Below are positions 1 to 11,516 of a DNA stretch of 64,000 nt, piece by piece. Source of the stretch: Trichuris trichiura (taxonomy: Eukaryota; Nematoda; Enoplea; Trichinellida; Trichuridae); NCBI GenBank assembly GCA_037903355.1, contig JBAJFE010000005.1, forward strand, positions 3,596,001-3,660,000, written 5' to 3'. The stretch's first letter is position 1. Each line of letters starts with the position of its first letter. Under the pieces are notes generated by a model. It did not search any database. It was not told where the DNA came from and worked only from the letters and a program-made list of their open reading frames with translations. The translations under genes and the position numbers were made by a program.

Positions 1-392
1 AACGCTATTTTACAGGTCTTTTTTTCTGCCTCGTTTTTAACGGGAAGGTGGCGAAGCTTAAGCAGAACCAGCTAATTTGCATTTTTAAACAAAACGCCGT
101 TTGTTCGTTGTTGAAGCACACTTCTTAAACAGATGTATTCAAAAGGCTCAACTGCCTGCTAACTCTGAGGACAAAATTTGACAGTATGGTGAATAAATCG
201 CGATTTCATCGGATAAAGTGATTCTCGTTAAAGATAACTGCTTGTTGTTTGCCGATTGCGTAATTTAAGTTCCAAAAGGTTAATTTAGTTGCGTTTTCCT
301 GATGTTGGAATTGCTAAAAGCGGGAACTTGATTTTTTCGCTTTCTCCCCTCGCAATATCTACCATTAATCAACAATGTTTTGTTGCGTAGTC
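1..392. other. Upstream region of MED27, no gene seen
   Basis: No coding exon is recognisable. The sequence is AT-rich with pyrimidine tracts. It ends in a splice-acceptor-like TTGCGTAG at about 383-390, directly before the MED27 start codon, so part of it may be 5' UTR intron or outron. Confidence 0.4.
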
Positions 393-1668
393 ATGTCAAA
401 GGACAAAAACGCTTTGTCAACATCGGATGCGGGTACATCATTGGACGTTGGCACTTTGCAAGCTCTCGAAGCGATACGCGAGCTGCGTTCCAACGCGACA
501 AAAATGTTCGACCTTCTCCAACAGGATCAAGGTGGAAAAGACGACGGCGAAGAGGACAATAGCGCACTCGCCAACGCAATGTCCAATCTGGCGCACTCCA
601 TACCCGACCAAATCGAGTAATATTTTTGTTTTTTTTTCGTTTGCTTTCTTTTTCGACGATTTTTTTTTAAAAAGAACGTTGGAAAAGTTCATAACTTGTT
701 TCGCTCGACAAGGCAGCACTTTCTTCCATCAAAATGCCGGCCTGCTGATCAGAAACGATCCCGCGGACGAGACGCATCTTTACGAGAGTATTCTCAGCTC
801 GTACAATTGGATCAGACGCGCAAGAGAGCACGCCCAATGGACGTTCAACTTTTTGAATCCTATGGCAAGGCGTAGTCAGTCGAAATGTTTGAGAAAAGTT
901 TTCCCGCCATCCTTTTTGCAAATGAATCCGACGTAGGTGGCGCCCAAATCGACTCTTTGAGCGATTGTTGATTTTTTCTTGATGCGCAGGTTCATGAGCA
1001 ATATGCTGCCTTTTATGCAGAGGCAATATCCGGGCTTGCACATTACCACTATTCCCCGAGGGCGTAGCACCATTCTGCTAATGGTAAGTGTGGGCGTTGT
1101 TTTTTTTTTCTACGTTTTTCTTTTCACCTTTCGCTAGGTGACCGTAAGGCAGGTTCCGTCGCTGGCCGACCCAAGTCGACCTCCTTCGAAGATTTTTGAA
1201 GCAGCCGTACTCTGGCGCGGGCTTCAAATTGAATGGGCTAACGTAAAAGGTCCCGACGAGTCTTTCTACGACGATTCCGGCAAGGTTTCTCCTTCCATTC
1301 ATGCTTACGACAACGCTTCATTGTTTTTCATTGAAGCTTTGTTTGCATCGACGCTCACGCTACGCCATCTTTCGTCACGTCACCGACAATGTCAAAGGTT
1401 TGATTCAACAATTCAACTCGTCGTTGACCACTTTCCCAATGCCGCAAACGGTCGTTCGTCACTTCTTTGTGAGTAGTTTATTTAGGTATGCAAATTTTTT
1501 TAAACCGTCGGCTCGTCTTTTTTTTTTCAGAGTTGGCTCTACTACTACCGCAACGTATTCGCCGAGCCTTGTTGCAATTGTAAGAAAATTCTTAAGGACA
1601 ATCTTCCGCCGTCCTTTCGGGAATACAGGGATAGCAAAATGTACGTGGTGCACGAGAATTGTCGATGA
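393..1668 (+). CDS. MED27: Mediator complex subunit 27
   Basis: MED27 is a tail/upper-middle subunit of the nuclear Mediator complex, which links transcription factors to RNA polymerase II. Six exons: 393-616, 675-932, 990-1083, 1138-1284, 1337-1468, 1531-1668, giving about 330 aa (human 311). The N-terminal helix reads LEAIRELRSNATKMFDLL. A central NAGLL...LYESILSSYNW block follows. The C-terminal domain has VTDNVKGLIQQFNSSL, then MPQTVVRHFF and a Cys-containing end (EPCCNCKKIL...VHENCR), all in human MED27 order. The 1285-1336 intron is required, because the frame changes exactly there. An upstream in-frame ATG at 375 is possible. I prefer 393 because an AG acceptor lies two bases before it. 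Family identity is clear; the exact start is not. Confidence 0.92.
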
Positions 1669-2862
1669 CCAATTTGCATACGAAAAACCCAATAAAGGTG
1701 ACTACTATTTTTTTAATCGTCGCCGCTTCCGAAGCGAACCCGGTTGTAAAGTTTGTTCGCCTTTGTCATTCATGCCAGCTTGAGGCGGACAATAGCGAAA
1801 GAGTCGTCTCAATGGGGCTTAGCTGAAAATGCGCGGGGAGAACAGCCCGCGGCGCTTCTTCTTCGAAGCTGACTTGCTTATTTTCGATCCGGGTTTTCCG
1901 GTTTTCAGCGTTTACTTATTTTAGCCGCGCTTTTTAAGCTGCGTGCTTAGAATTTTCTAATGACTTACGATGACTCATCAAAGACGCATTCCCCAAAAAC
2001 ACTGATCGGTATGATCTCCTATCAGCGATCGTTTAAAGAGGTGGTTAAGTATAAAAATAGAACTTTTAGTTGATGGTACTTACACGCGTGGTAGCTTGGC
2101 GGAATGGGCGATGCCTTCCGAGCAGAATGTTGTCTCCGATGTTAAGGTTGTTCGACTTGAACGAATGGCCGTGTCTATAAGTCTTCACTGCAGCTGACGT
2201 CGATCGCCTGGCGGCGATAAGGGGTTTGGAATTCAAATGTGTCGGATGAATTTGGCTGCACGAATAGAGCGGTCTTTACCGTCGCGTTTCACTTCGGTAA
2301 TTGATAATTGTTGTCAACTTTTTTTGTCCATTGACACATTGGACTCAATGGACGGTTCCTTGGGCTTATCAGATGCCGCCGTAACCGTCGTAGACAAACA
2401 GGTAGCGTCCATCCGTTCGTTTTAGTCATGTTCGGCAGGCGCTAGTGCGGAATTCTAAAGAAAAATCACTCGTAAGGCCACTTGATGCTTTTGCATTTTT
2501 CTTAAGAGCATTGATTTCACGTATGCTTGTCTATTATATGTCAGTTTAAGCTTAGCAACAGGCGCGTTGTTTTGCGCGTTGTTAATTGGCGGAAATAGGA
2601 GAGAGAAAGAGAGAGAGAGTAATAGCTCCTGACGCATTGCGGCAGCGTACAACTTTTTCCTTAAGTTTGAAAACGTTCGTAGATTCATTGATGGTCGTAT
2701 GTTCTTGTGGCTGTTAGTACGTATTTGTTGTTTCGAAGCGTCGTTGCTTGTTGTTCGCCTTCTTTTAACGTTCATTGGGCGTTCGCGACTCAGGAATTCG
2801 ATTATGCAAAGTGAGAAAGTTTAAACGCGGCAGACTGTTTAGCTGAATCGATTGCAATAGCG
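1669..2862. other. Intergenic, no gene seen; short GA tract
   Basis: Nothing recognisable is encoded between MED27 and the methyltransferase. A short GA-rich microsatellite lies at about 2600-2620. Small open frames on either strand show no family resemblance. Confidence 0.4.
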
Positions 2863-3732
2863 ATGGCAGAGGCAGAGCTGCAACAGTCGCTTCCGTCGTT
2901 CAACTCGTTTCGGTCATTGATGGCATTGGATTTTGCCAATGGTCACGACGCCCAGCAGCTGATCGATGGTCACATTGAGGAACCGGACGGCGATTCCAAA
3001 CAAGAATTGGTCCATTTCTACCTGTCAACATTGGCCGACTTGACCAATCGATTATTGGAACCATTAAGAGAGGACAAGGAAGCTCGTTGTCTTAATATAG
3101 GCTCCGGATTCGCCTTGTGCAGCGCTCTGATGCAATGCGGCTCCTTTGCCGGACGCGTACACATAGCGGATGGCAATGCGGACGGAGTACGCAAATTGGA
3201 CGAATGGAAAGCCGGCAATGACGTCAACTTTGACCTGCAAGCTTTGATCGCCTTTTTGGGCAAAATTCAAAAGCGCGAAGACCTGCAGGTCTATCACAGC
3301 ATTCGCGATCGGGTGAGAAGCATATTCGTAAATGCTTTGGCGTTTGGATATTTAAATTTTAAGGTAGACCGAATATCGTTAATTCAAATAGACAATACGG
3401 AACAGTTTGTCAAGGAGAGCGGTCTCTTTGATCTTGTCACGTGTTTTTTACCCAATGGCAAGATCACCTTTGAGGTCGATTTGGAGCGTACGTTGGCTAA
3501 CGTGTTCGCGCTGGTAAAGCAAGATCATTGCGTCATTTTATGCGGCAATGGTCGCCACTTTTCCGAAGTGAAAAAAGTGAAGATGGCGTTGGAAAAATTG
3601 GATGCTGAAGTACGCGAATGGTACGACTGCGAATTGCCCATTCAATTCACCCACGCAAAGGCTACTTCGCCTTTCGTACCGTGCGAAAGTCATTACATAT
3701 GCGTAGTTGCCCCGGCCGCTTCGACTGCATGA
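2863..3732 (+). CDS. NNMT/PNMT/TEMT-family methyltransferase-like protein
   Basis: This is probably a cytosolic SAM-dependent small-molecule N-methyltransferase. The family includes nicotinamide, phenylethanolamine and thioether methyltransferases; the substrate here cannot be told. The family N-terminal block ([14 protein letters not shown]), the SAM-binding motif I ([14 protein letters not shown]) and the following acidic strand ([17 protein letters not shown]) are in the expected order and spacing. The whole span is one open frame, but I read 3313-3363 (GTGAGA...TTTTAAG, 51 nt) as an in-frame intron. Removing it gives about 272 aa, close to NNMT (264), and deletes a stretch that interrupts the alignment. 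The start is preceded by an AG acceptor-like site (GCAATAG|CG). Confidence 0.75.
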   Translation: MAEAELQQSLPSFNSFRSLMALDFANGHDAQQLIDGHIEEPDGDSKQELVHFYLSTLADLTNRLLEPLREDKEARCLNIGSGFALCSALMQCGSFAGRVHIADGNADGVRKLDEWKAGNDVNFDLQALIAFLGKIQKREDLQVYHSIRDRVRSIFVNALAFGYLNFKVDRISLIQIDNTEQFVKESGLFDLVTCFLPNGKITFEVDLERTLANVFALVKQDHCVILCGNGRHFSEVKKVKMALEKLDAEVREWYDCELPIQFTHAKATSPFVPCESHYICVVAPAASTA

Positions 3733-5779
3733 TCTTGCGAAATGCAAGCCGCCTTTTTTTTCTCAGTTGGCCTTTATTCCTCACGCTGGCTCTGCTTCGC
3801 CTCGCCGTATAGAAGTGTAGAAGTCTTTTTCTAACTCTATTTCTGCTTGTCCCTTAAAATGCAGTCTTGATCATCGATCCTACTTGAAAGAATATTGAAA
3901 GCAAAAAAAGTAACGCTCTGTTGTTGTTATACTTGCAGTCTGGTATAGCAAGGGCAGAGTAGCTAATTCAATTTGTGGAACAACTGCTGCCCCCCGCGTT
4001 TGTTAAGCTATGCATTCACTAAATACGTGTATATGTCATTTGCTCAATTTTGAAAACTGGGTTCGAGCTAAAACTGTGGCCAACAGTGTAACCGACATGC
4101 AGGCTAGCTGATGTGTTCTAATTGAGACTTAGTGATAATCAGGTACGTACTTTTGTAGTGCGTACGAAGTTAATTTAAGATTTTTTGTACCAAGTTTTTT
4201 TGAGCACACTAAAATTACGTGTACGATTCGACAACTAGTTACACTTTCGCAATTGCCAGCTTGGTTACAAAACCGCGTTGCGTATTAAGCTGGATTAAGG
4301 AAAGACCGAAACTGTCGAAAAATTGAACGCCCGATTTTTTTGAACTAAAATCGCGTGCAAGAATATTTAAAGTTTTTAGTGCTGAAAAACTGACTAACTG
4401 ACGCTATAGGAAAGATGCCAGCGATTAGCTACGAGCCTTAGCGAAAGGAGCCTAGAAAATACAGTAAGACAAGTGTAATGCAGGTAAGGCAATTTGAAAT
4501 TTTAAATTTTATTGGCCAGAATAAATGCCTATTCCGCCTAATGCTGAGCCAAAAATGAGCTACCTTCATTAACGAACAGAAAACACGTTTACGCCGTCAT
4601 TTGTAGATACAGCAACTGCTCGTTTTGACCTCTGCTGATTCCGCGTAGTCACGTTACTTTTTCTACGCATATTCGCCAGTCAAAACTCGCGAATGCGAAG
4701 TGGTTGTAAAACCTGCTTTTACTAAACTTAAAACAATTAACATAGAAACGAGAACAGGTCCCTTCTTCGATTTGCTTTTAACTAGTACAGTATGCTGAAA
4801 CAATCAGGTTTGCTTTGTTTGTAGACAGTCAGTTAGATAATCAACACCGTATATTCATCTTTCCTCGAGTAAGGTCTTAGAAATTTGGCATTTCCTTTCT
4901 GTTAAGCACGTTTTCGTCATGTTCTGCTTTTACCTTAGCTTGTAAACCTTATGTTTTGGCTTAGGCTTAGGTAAAGGCAGAACAGGATGACCAGCAAAGT
5001 CGGATAATTGATGTCCTTTATTTTACTGTGTTTACAAGTAGAACAAACATGGATATTGGCAAGTTACTGTACTGTTTGCGGACAAACACGGGAAGAAGAC
5101 CCGCGTAAACAAGAAGCAAGCTGCACATATATCTTGTTGCAAAAAATTTAACAAGCAAACAATTCAATAGACGCAAGCGTACACTTAGTGGTTACGGTAT
5201 CTTATTTATTATTTTTTAAAAAAGCTAATAGCGTTCAATAGCACTTTCGTACTCAAATACTTACCCAAATCTGCTGTCGAGAAGATGTCTTCAGTTTTCA
5301 TAATCTCTCGGCTGCTAAGTAAGCGTTTACCAAAAGCAAACAAAGCAACAATGCCACACTTTTCAGCTGCAATGAGAATTTCAAATATTTGAATCAGTAC
5401 AATATGATTTGCAAGATGTTGGCAGTACTGTAAGCCGACCAATCATGTTTAGCTATAAAGCAGCGGGTAGGCCGATTAACGTTCTTAACAGTTAGCAACA
5501 AGGCCAGCGCAACATTTAGATAGGGGCAAAGCTACAAAAATTAAATAAATCGCAGTAAGTAACGATAAAGCCTCTTCATTTCGCTCAAGTGAGTAACGCT
5601 TGCTTTAAAGAACTTGTAAATCATTATGGCACCAAATACAGTACGCCAAGATAATTTCGTTACTACAAATTCAGCTTACTGACGTCTTTTCTATTCGTTT
5701 GAAGGTTTGTCAACGCTCCTTCAATAATGTTCGTTGCGAACAACGTATTTGTTTAATTTTCAGCCGCCTGGAAATCATC
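3733..5779. other. 2-kb intergenic region with a foldback element
   Basis: No gene is recognised. It contains one copy of a dispersed foldback element (about 4918-4989) and several TACAGTA words (near 4460, 4786 and 5637). A splice-acceptor-like TTTTCAG at 5757-5763 lies just before the CCT1 start. Confidence 0.4.
4918..4989. repeat. Foldback (palindromic) element, family A
   Basis: The left side reads as the approximate reverse complement of the right side. A TTCTGC-TTTTACCTTA arm faces a TAGGTAAAGGCAGAA arm around a central TTATGTTTTGGC core. Related arms occur near 7917-8042, 51486-51612 and 62296-62395. This suggests a dispersed MITE-like family. No transposase is present. Confidence 0.55.
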
Positions 5780-8345
5780 ATGAGCTCCAGAGGATTGTTG
5801 GACGTTCGCGGAAAGCGTACGGCCGGCGAGTCGGTTCGTTCTCAAAATGGTTCGTTTTTCGCTTCGTTGTTCGACTTTACCATCTCTGTGTGCTCGTTGT
5901 GCTTTTAGTGACCGCCGTTAAAGCGATCGCAAACATAGTACGCTCGTCGCTTGGTCCCGTTGGTCTTGATAAAATGCTCGTCGACGATGTCGGGGTGACT
6001 ATCCATAGCGCGTTTATGTTTTCCAAGCTTGTCGTAACCATCCTGCCGCTTAAGGATGTGGTAATAACCAACGACGGCGCTACTATTCTCCGTATGCTCG
6101 AAGTGAAGCATCCCGCCGGAAAGATCATGGTCGAATTAGCTCAACTGCAGGACAAAGAGGTTGGCGACGGTACCACATCGGTTGTAAGTGGAAAGTCGGT
6201 TATTTTTTTTCAAATGCTTTCTATATATTTGCATAATAGGTTATTCTGGCTGCCGAATTGTTAAAATTCGCCGAAGATCTAATCAAGCAAAAAGTTCATC
6301 CTTCCATTATAATGAGTGGCTATCGGCTTGCTTGCAGGTAATTAACGATTGTTTTTAAAAGAAAAACAGAGTTCCCCATTTTGCGTCATCGCTTTGTTAT
6401 TCAGAGAGAGCGTAAAGTACATGGAAGAGAACCTGACCATTAATGTAGACGATTTGGGTCGCGAAGGCCTAATAGGCGTAGCGAAGACTTCAATGTCAAG
6501 CAAATTAATTTCCATGTATGTTTTATGTTGCCCTCTCCGCTTACCATATATGAACGAGCGTCGTTTAGCGAGGCGGATTTTTTTGCCAATTTGGTAATCG
6601 ACGCTCTTGAAAAGGTGAAAGTCCAAGACGGCAGCTCGTTCAAATATCCCGTAAAGGCGATCAATATTCTCAAAGCGCTCGGCGGCTCGACCACCGATAC
6701 AGTTCTGGTAAACGGTTACGCGTTGAATTGTACCATGGCTTCGGAAGGTGCTTTGTTTTTTTTTTTTTTTTGCATATTTGCTACAGTACACTGCCGGTGT
6801 ACATCATTGCAGGAATGCCGAGACACGTTTCAAATGCAAAAATTGCATGTTTAAACCTGAGCTTGAAGGAGCAAAAGATGGACTTCGGCTTGAAAATAAT
6901 AATCAAGGACGCTGGCGAAACAATGCCTATGCTTAAAGAGTAACGCCATTCCGTACTTTGTAAAATTTGAATATTTTGTTCAAAACAAAAATTTAGAGAG
7001 GCGAACATAGGCCGAAGAAGGGTTGAAAAAATTATCAAGTCCGGAGCGAACGTTGTACTTGTAAGCGGTGGTTTAAGCGACCTATGCGTCAAGCAGTTCG
7101 TCACTGCCGGAGTAATGGCTGTTCGACGATGCAAAGTGGCCGATCTAAAGAGAATTGCTAAAGCTACCGGAGGTATCTTCCTATTGAATATAAATATATT
7201 ATTATATGCAAATTAGAAATAATAATTTAGCTACGTTAATCTCAAGTTTGGTTGGACAAGAGGCGGACGAGTCATTTGACGCCTCATTGTTAGGTCACGC
7301 TGACGAAGTAGTACAAGAACGAATAAATGACGACGAGCTAGTTTTCATAAAAGGGTAACAAGCGGATAATAATACAATCTTACCTTATCCAACAGTGCAA
7401 TATAGGCCGAAAGCGCGAAGTGCCAGCTCGATCATTTTGCGTGGCGCAAATGAGCATATGTTGGACGAGATGGAGCGAAGTATACACGACGCTCTTTGCA
7501 GCTTGAAGCGCGTTCTCGAAAGTCGCAAAGTGGTCGTCGGTGGCGGATCAGTTGAGATGGCGACTTCCGTTTTTTTGGAAAATTTTGCAAATTCGGTGGT
7601 AAGACAAATTCAAAATGTAGCAAATATTTTTTCTTCTCCAACACTTCGCGCGAATCCATTCAGTCTTCTCGAGCGCATTTGGGATTGGCGGAGTACGCGG
7701 AAGCATTGATTGCCATTCCGAGAGTGTTGGCCGTAAATGCGGGCCAAGATTGCAGCGATCTCATTGCAAAGCTAAGAGCCTATCACGCCCAGCAGATTAC
7801 CGAAGGTGCCAACAACAAATGGAAATGGTATACTTGCGCAAATGGCTTCTTCTAAAAGAGAATTTTTTGAATTGTCCTTACTGTAGCCTACGGAATGCAG
7901 GTTCCATTAACGTAAGCCATCCTGTTCTGCCCTTACTGACTAGTGCGACGATCTATCTGTTCCGTTCTTACCTAAACCTACATTTAAATGTAAGTCTTAC
8001 GTTTTGCATTAGGCTTAAATAAAGGCGAGACAGAATAGGCAGCATTTTTTCCGAAAATGAACCTGCATTCAGTTGGTTACGGTAGGTTTTTTGAAAACAA
8101 GATGTGCATCTGATGAATTCTTAAGCGGTCAATGCTTTAAGCGTTTACTGCTTTTAAGGGCCGGCTTGGATTTGGAAACAGGCGAAGTTAGGGACAACAA
8201 AGCTGCGTGCATTTTCGAACCGCTCGAGTCGAAGGTGAAAATTTTGAAATTCGCTACGGAAGCGGCGTTGACTATTTTGCGTATCGACGACATGATCCAA
8301 CTGGAAAAGCAAAAGGAACGAGACAGACCGGGACGACCTTATTAG
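5780..8345 (+). CDS. CCT1: T-complex protein 1 subunit alpha (CCT chaperonin)
   Basis: CCT1 is one of eight subunits of the cytosolic CCT/TRiC chaperonin that folds actin, tubulin and other proteins with ATP. Twelve exons: 5780-5849, 5909-5994, 6055-6183, 6240-6337, 6405-6515, 6569-6747, 6813-6939, 6997-7172, 7231-7354, 7406-7598, 7664-7827, 8159-8345, giving about 547 aa (human 556). The ATP-binding signatures [23 protein letters not shown] and [10 protein letters not shown] are present, as are the alpha-subunit blocks SMSSKL, YALNC, IILRGAN and [15 protein letters not shown]. The intron 5995-6054 is 60 nt, stop-free and in frame, so an unspliced reading would add 20 foreign residues. The last intron (331 nt) is unusually long and holds a foldback element. 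An acceptor-like TTTTCAG lies 16 bases before the start. Confidence 0.96.
7917..8042. repeat. Foldback element, family A, inside CCT1 intron
   Basis: The arms CCATCCTGTTCTGCCCTTAC and the approximate reverse complement of TAAATAAAGGCGAGACAGAATAGG flank a central TACATTTAAATGTA palindrome. It occupies most of the only long intron of CCT1, so an insertion probably lengthened that intron. Confidence 0.5.
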
Positions 8346-8484
8346 ACTGACGACGACGACAGTTGCATACTTACAGCTTACAAGGTTAAGCGAGGTTGAC
8401 GTACACACGCGTATATTAGGTGAGTTGAACAAGATTAAAGCTTACAGGCGAAAGAAAGCTATTTAATACCTTTTGGCGAAAATA

Positions 8485-10753
8485 TTAGTTTTCCTTTCGT
8501 ATCCTAAAGCTGCTCGCTGTCATCAGGTTGGACATTCTGTAAAAGCAGGAATCCAGGATGCTGGCCACGGTGAATAAGCCGCCTATGAGGGCGCAAACTT
8601 TGGCAATAAAGTGAGCAAAAGGTCTGAAATCGATAAATTTTACGAAAATGAAAGAGCAGGCGGCAAACGAACTTGTCGCGATGACTTAGTTGAACCATCA
8701 GCGGCGAGAATTCGTAGGAAACAAAAAAACCGGGCAAGCCTGCGGAGTCTGCCGCGCCGATTGTTTGTTGGTGTTTAGTTACGGAAAATTGGTGCGTCAA
8801 AATTCTGTCCTGCAAAAAACAAAAGAGAAGCGTCGTTCTTGAACGCAAAAATGACGGTAGTTTCAACCTTTTGCGCATCCACGTACACCGTAGGGACAAT
8901 TTTGACAAAGTAGTGGACCATAACGCCGCCTGAATACAACCAAACTTGACTATCGGATAATACTGTAGCGATAAGAATTGAAACAACTGTATGCCTACAA
9001 CCTGAGCATCAATAATTGTACGGTAATTTTAAAACGAATAATTGTTTTTTTGAATTTGTCGCGTCGAGGAAGCTTTTTCGAATGCCTGGAGTCCCCGCCG
9101 GATATGGCCCTCGAGGAATTCAAGGTCCCAGCTGCTTTGACCAAATCAAAGTTGGTTTCGTTATGGGCGCTTCGGTTGGCGCAACGGTGGGCGTTATATT
9201 TGGTGGCTTTTCCGCTTTAAGGTAACATTTCCCGCCGGCTTATTATTAAAATGTTTAATAGCGAATGGGAAACCTTTCAGCATGGGCCTACGCGGACGCG
9301 AATTGCTCAGGCAATTGGGCAAAATTATGTTCACCAGCAGCGGAAGTTTTGGCCTATTCATGGCAGTCGGTTCCGCGCTTCGTTGTTAAGCCTTAAGAAG
9401 AAAAGACCGAATAAGGGACCCGCGGCCTACTGGAAATGAGTTCGCTAACGCCGGTCAACAGAGAAACGGACTGGGCTATGTTTGGTAGGCTTTTGAACCA
9501 TTTCTAGTAAATCGTTATACAGCCATCCTATGCCTTAACAAATAGGCAGTTAGATCAACTAAACCAGCCGAATTCTTGTAAAGGTCAATTCGAAAATTTA
9601 AAACCTATCAATAAGTCTTATTGCGCTATTACAAAATCGGTAGGACGTTGCGTTAACGCTTCAGTAACGAAAAAGCGCTACGGACGGCTATCTTATCTCG
9701 TTTGCTGCTACTCACCAGATTCAGTTATTGTCTGCTGTCCGTCAAGCGGATATTGCTTTCCCGGGTACGGTGTTCCAAAGGAGAAATGACGAACAATGTG
9801 ACTAGTGTTGAACTGACCCGTAAAAACTTTTTGTTAAATGCGACGAAATTTCCAAAAAGCGTTCAACCTACCGACTTTGGTCCCACCGCATGCAAATTGT
9901 GAACGTGCGAGTGCAAATCTTTTACCGTACTACCTGGGGCAATGTGAAAGTTTCCCGCCACTTTTGACACTTCGAGCCAACCGTGCACGCGGCATCCGAC
10001 GCCGCGAGAATTTCGAAGTTTTCGCACCCACTCTTCGTCGCGACACTGTACAATTTTGTCCAGCTCGCCAAGCACCCATCCTTTCAACAGGTAGGCTCGC
10101 TTGACGTCGTCGCACGTATTGCAGCACCTATAAATACAGTAAGTTTCAAATTTGAAAAACAACCTGCGAATCATTTACATTTTTGGCTCGATTTCAGCGC
10201 CGTAGCAACTACCGCAGGTAGTGGCAGAAAGCGTTGTCGATTGCGCGCGCGACAATTCACTAATTGGTTTTGCGTCAACCGTCGTACGCGAGTCTACAAT
10301 CGCGTCTTTCCAAACGCTTTCGGTAACGTTGCTCTGCAGCTGACCGGCGATGTCCATAGCGTCGACGGAAATGACTAAGACGCGTTAGGAAAAAAAAAAT
10401 ATTGAAAGAAAACGAACAAACGCTTTGGAATACTAATACACTGGCAGTCCAAAGCGGGAAACAGTATGTCGAAGTTGATTTTCAGGTGTTCATCGCCTAC
10501 TGTAGTGTCCACGAACAATTCTTCGACAATTTCGGTGCTCAGGTAGCTTTTCAGCTGGGAAACAAATAGAACTACCATCAGAATCACGCACACTACCGTC
10601 ACTAAAGATTTTCAAGACAACTGTTACCGTTGAACGCTTTTTTAACGTCTTTCGCTTACCGGCGCCGCCGGATAATGTACGAACGCGACAATCTTCTAAC
10701 GGCTTACTGTAGGCATCAAAGCGTCGCACCTTTTGAAATATGCTTCTGAGCAT
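8485..10753 (-). CDS. ERGIC3: ERGIC3/ERV46-like ER-Golgi cargo receptor
   Basis: This is a two-pass membrane protein cycling between ER and cis-Golgi, which works with ERV41/ERGIC2 in COPII/COPI cargo sorting. Eight minus-strand exons in coding order: 10660-10753, 10440-10601, 10179-10374, 9872-10127, 9716-9812, 8868-8929, 8673-8809, 8485-8623, giving about 380 aa (human 383). Seen: the N-terminal FDAYSKPLEDCRVRT, a first membrane segment (VVCVILMVVLFVS), SCYGAE, CCNTCDDVKRAY, GFLEV-type VAGNFH, HFSFG, HYFVKIVPTVY, QFSVTKH, YEFSPLMV and the second membrane segment (ALIGGLFTVASILDS). The 8930-9715 intron contains ROMO1 on the other strand. The gene follows canopy on the same strand after 160 nt. 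Confidence 0.94.
9082..9389 (+). CDS. ROMO1: Reactive oxygen species modulator 1, nested in ERGIC3 intron
   Basis: This is a small mitochondrial inner-membrane protein linked to ROS signalling, import and cristae shape. Two exons (9082-9221, 9281-9389) give 82 aa (human 79). PSCFDQIKVGFVMGASVG, a Gly-rich first membrane helix, GLRGRELLRQLGKIM, GSFGLFMAVGSALRC and the terminal Cys match the family along its full length. The whole gene, including its 59-nt intron, lies inside the 786-nt intron between exons 5 and 6 of ERGIC3, on the opposite strand. Confidence 0.94.
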
Positions 10754-10913
10754 CCGGCGATCGTTTCCTTACGAAACGAGTCAAATCATTCAAATGAATT
10801 GATGGTAATTTTTTTGAAAGAATCTGCGATGGCCTTCAAGCTGCCGTTGACAAAAAGAAACGCGAGAATGCAACCGATTTTTATTAAGCTTAGCTGGAGA
10901 ACGAAGCCGAAAT

Positions 10914-11501
10914 TCAAAGTTCGTCTTTGCCTTCGGCGTTATTTTCAATTGGGTCCCGCAAGCAGCTTTGCTCGTTTGGCAATAGTACGCGCTGCTCGCA
11001 GAGATATTTTATCAATGGAACGTTCTGGTGTTTGTGATACCATTCTTCAATGGCCGACTCGTGATCCTCAATCATACCTTCGCAGTCCATTTTCATACGG
11101 GTTACTTCAACCGAAGGCCAATCCCACAATTCGTACGGAATGCCCAAGTCGACTTGAACGCCTTTTTCGACTAAACCGTGCAACGTTTTCATCGTATTGC
11201 TTTGTCGTTTGGCGAACCGACGGCTGTCTTTGTACTCTTTGTGAACGCTATAGTCGATTACTCTTTCGCAAAGATTTTCCAACGTCTCCAAAAGGCGCAA
11301 GTCCGAGTCGCGATACTTTTTCGTTTTGCCGCGGCCAGCGTACGTTGTATCCAACGATTTACTGGTTTCCAAAAGGCGCGTCTCCAACTCTGCTACAAGC
11401 ACTTTGCATGTTTCACATCTGCTGGGCAATACGACTCCGTCGTCGGCATCAAGAGGCGAGCAGGTAAATAGTAGAAAAAAGAAAAAGTAACAAAAAATCA
11501 T
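10914..11501 (-). CDS. Canopy (CNPY) family ER saposin-like protein
   Basis: Canopy proteins are ER-lumen saposin-fold co-chaperones; vertebrate CNPY3/4 act on Toll-like receptor folding. This 195-aa single-exon ORF has a hydrophobic signal peptide (residues 1 to about 14). A CETCK motif opens the saposin region, followed by conserved Cys in LENLCERV, MDCEGMIEDHE, YLCEQ and SCL. The C-terminus is a perfect KDEL retrieval signal. The start codon lies only 15 nt downstream of the MED31 stop on the same strand, and ERGIC3 follows 160 nt later. CNPY3/4-like is my best subgroup guess; CNPY1/2-like is not excluded. Confidence 0.86.
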   Translation of the reverse strand: MIFCYFFFFLLFTCSPLDADDGVVLPSRCETCKVLVAELETRLLETSKSLDTTYAGRGKTKKYRDSDLRLLETLENLCERVIDYSVHKEYKDSRRFAKRQSNTMKTLHGLVEKGVQVDLGIPYELWDWPSVEVTRMKMDCEGMIEDHESAIEEWYHKHQNVPLIKYLCEQRVLLPNEQSCLRDPIENNAEGKDEL

Positions 11502-11516
11502 TTGTTTAACTATTGA

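Noticed and set aside
667..1041. Antisense frame across MED27 exons 2-3
   Set aside because: It is a shadow of the real MED27 coding sequence and crosses its intron.
5209..5442. 77-codon minus-strand frame with hydrophobic stretch
   Set aside because: It is isolated, with no supporting exon, acceptor or homology I can recognise.
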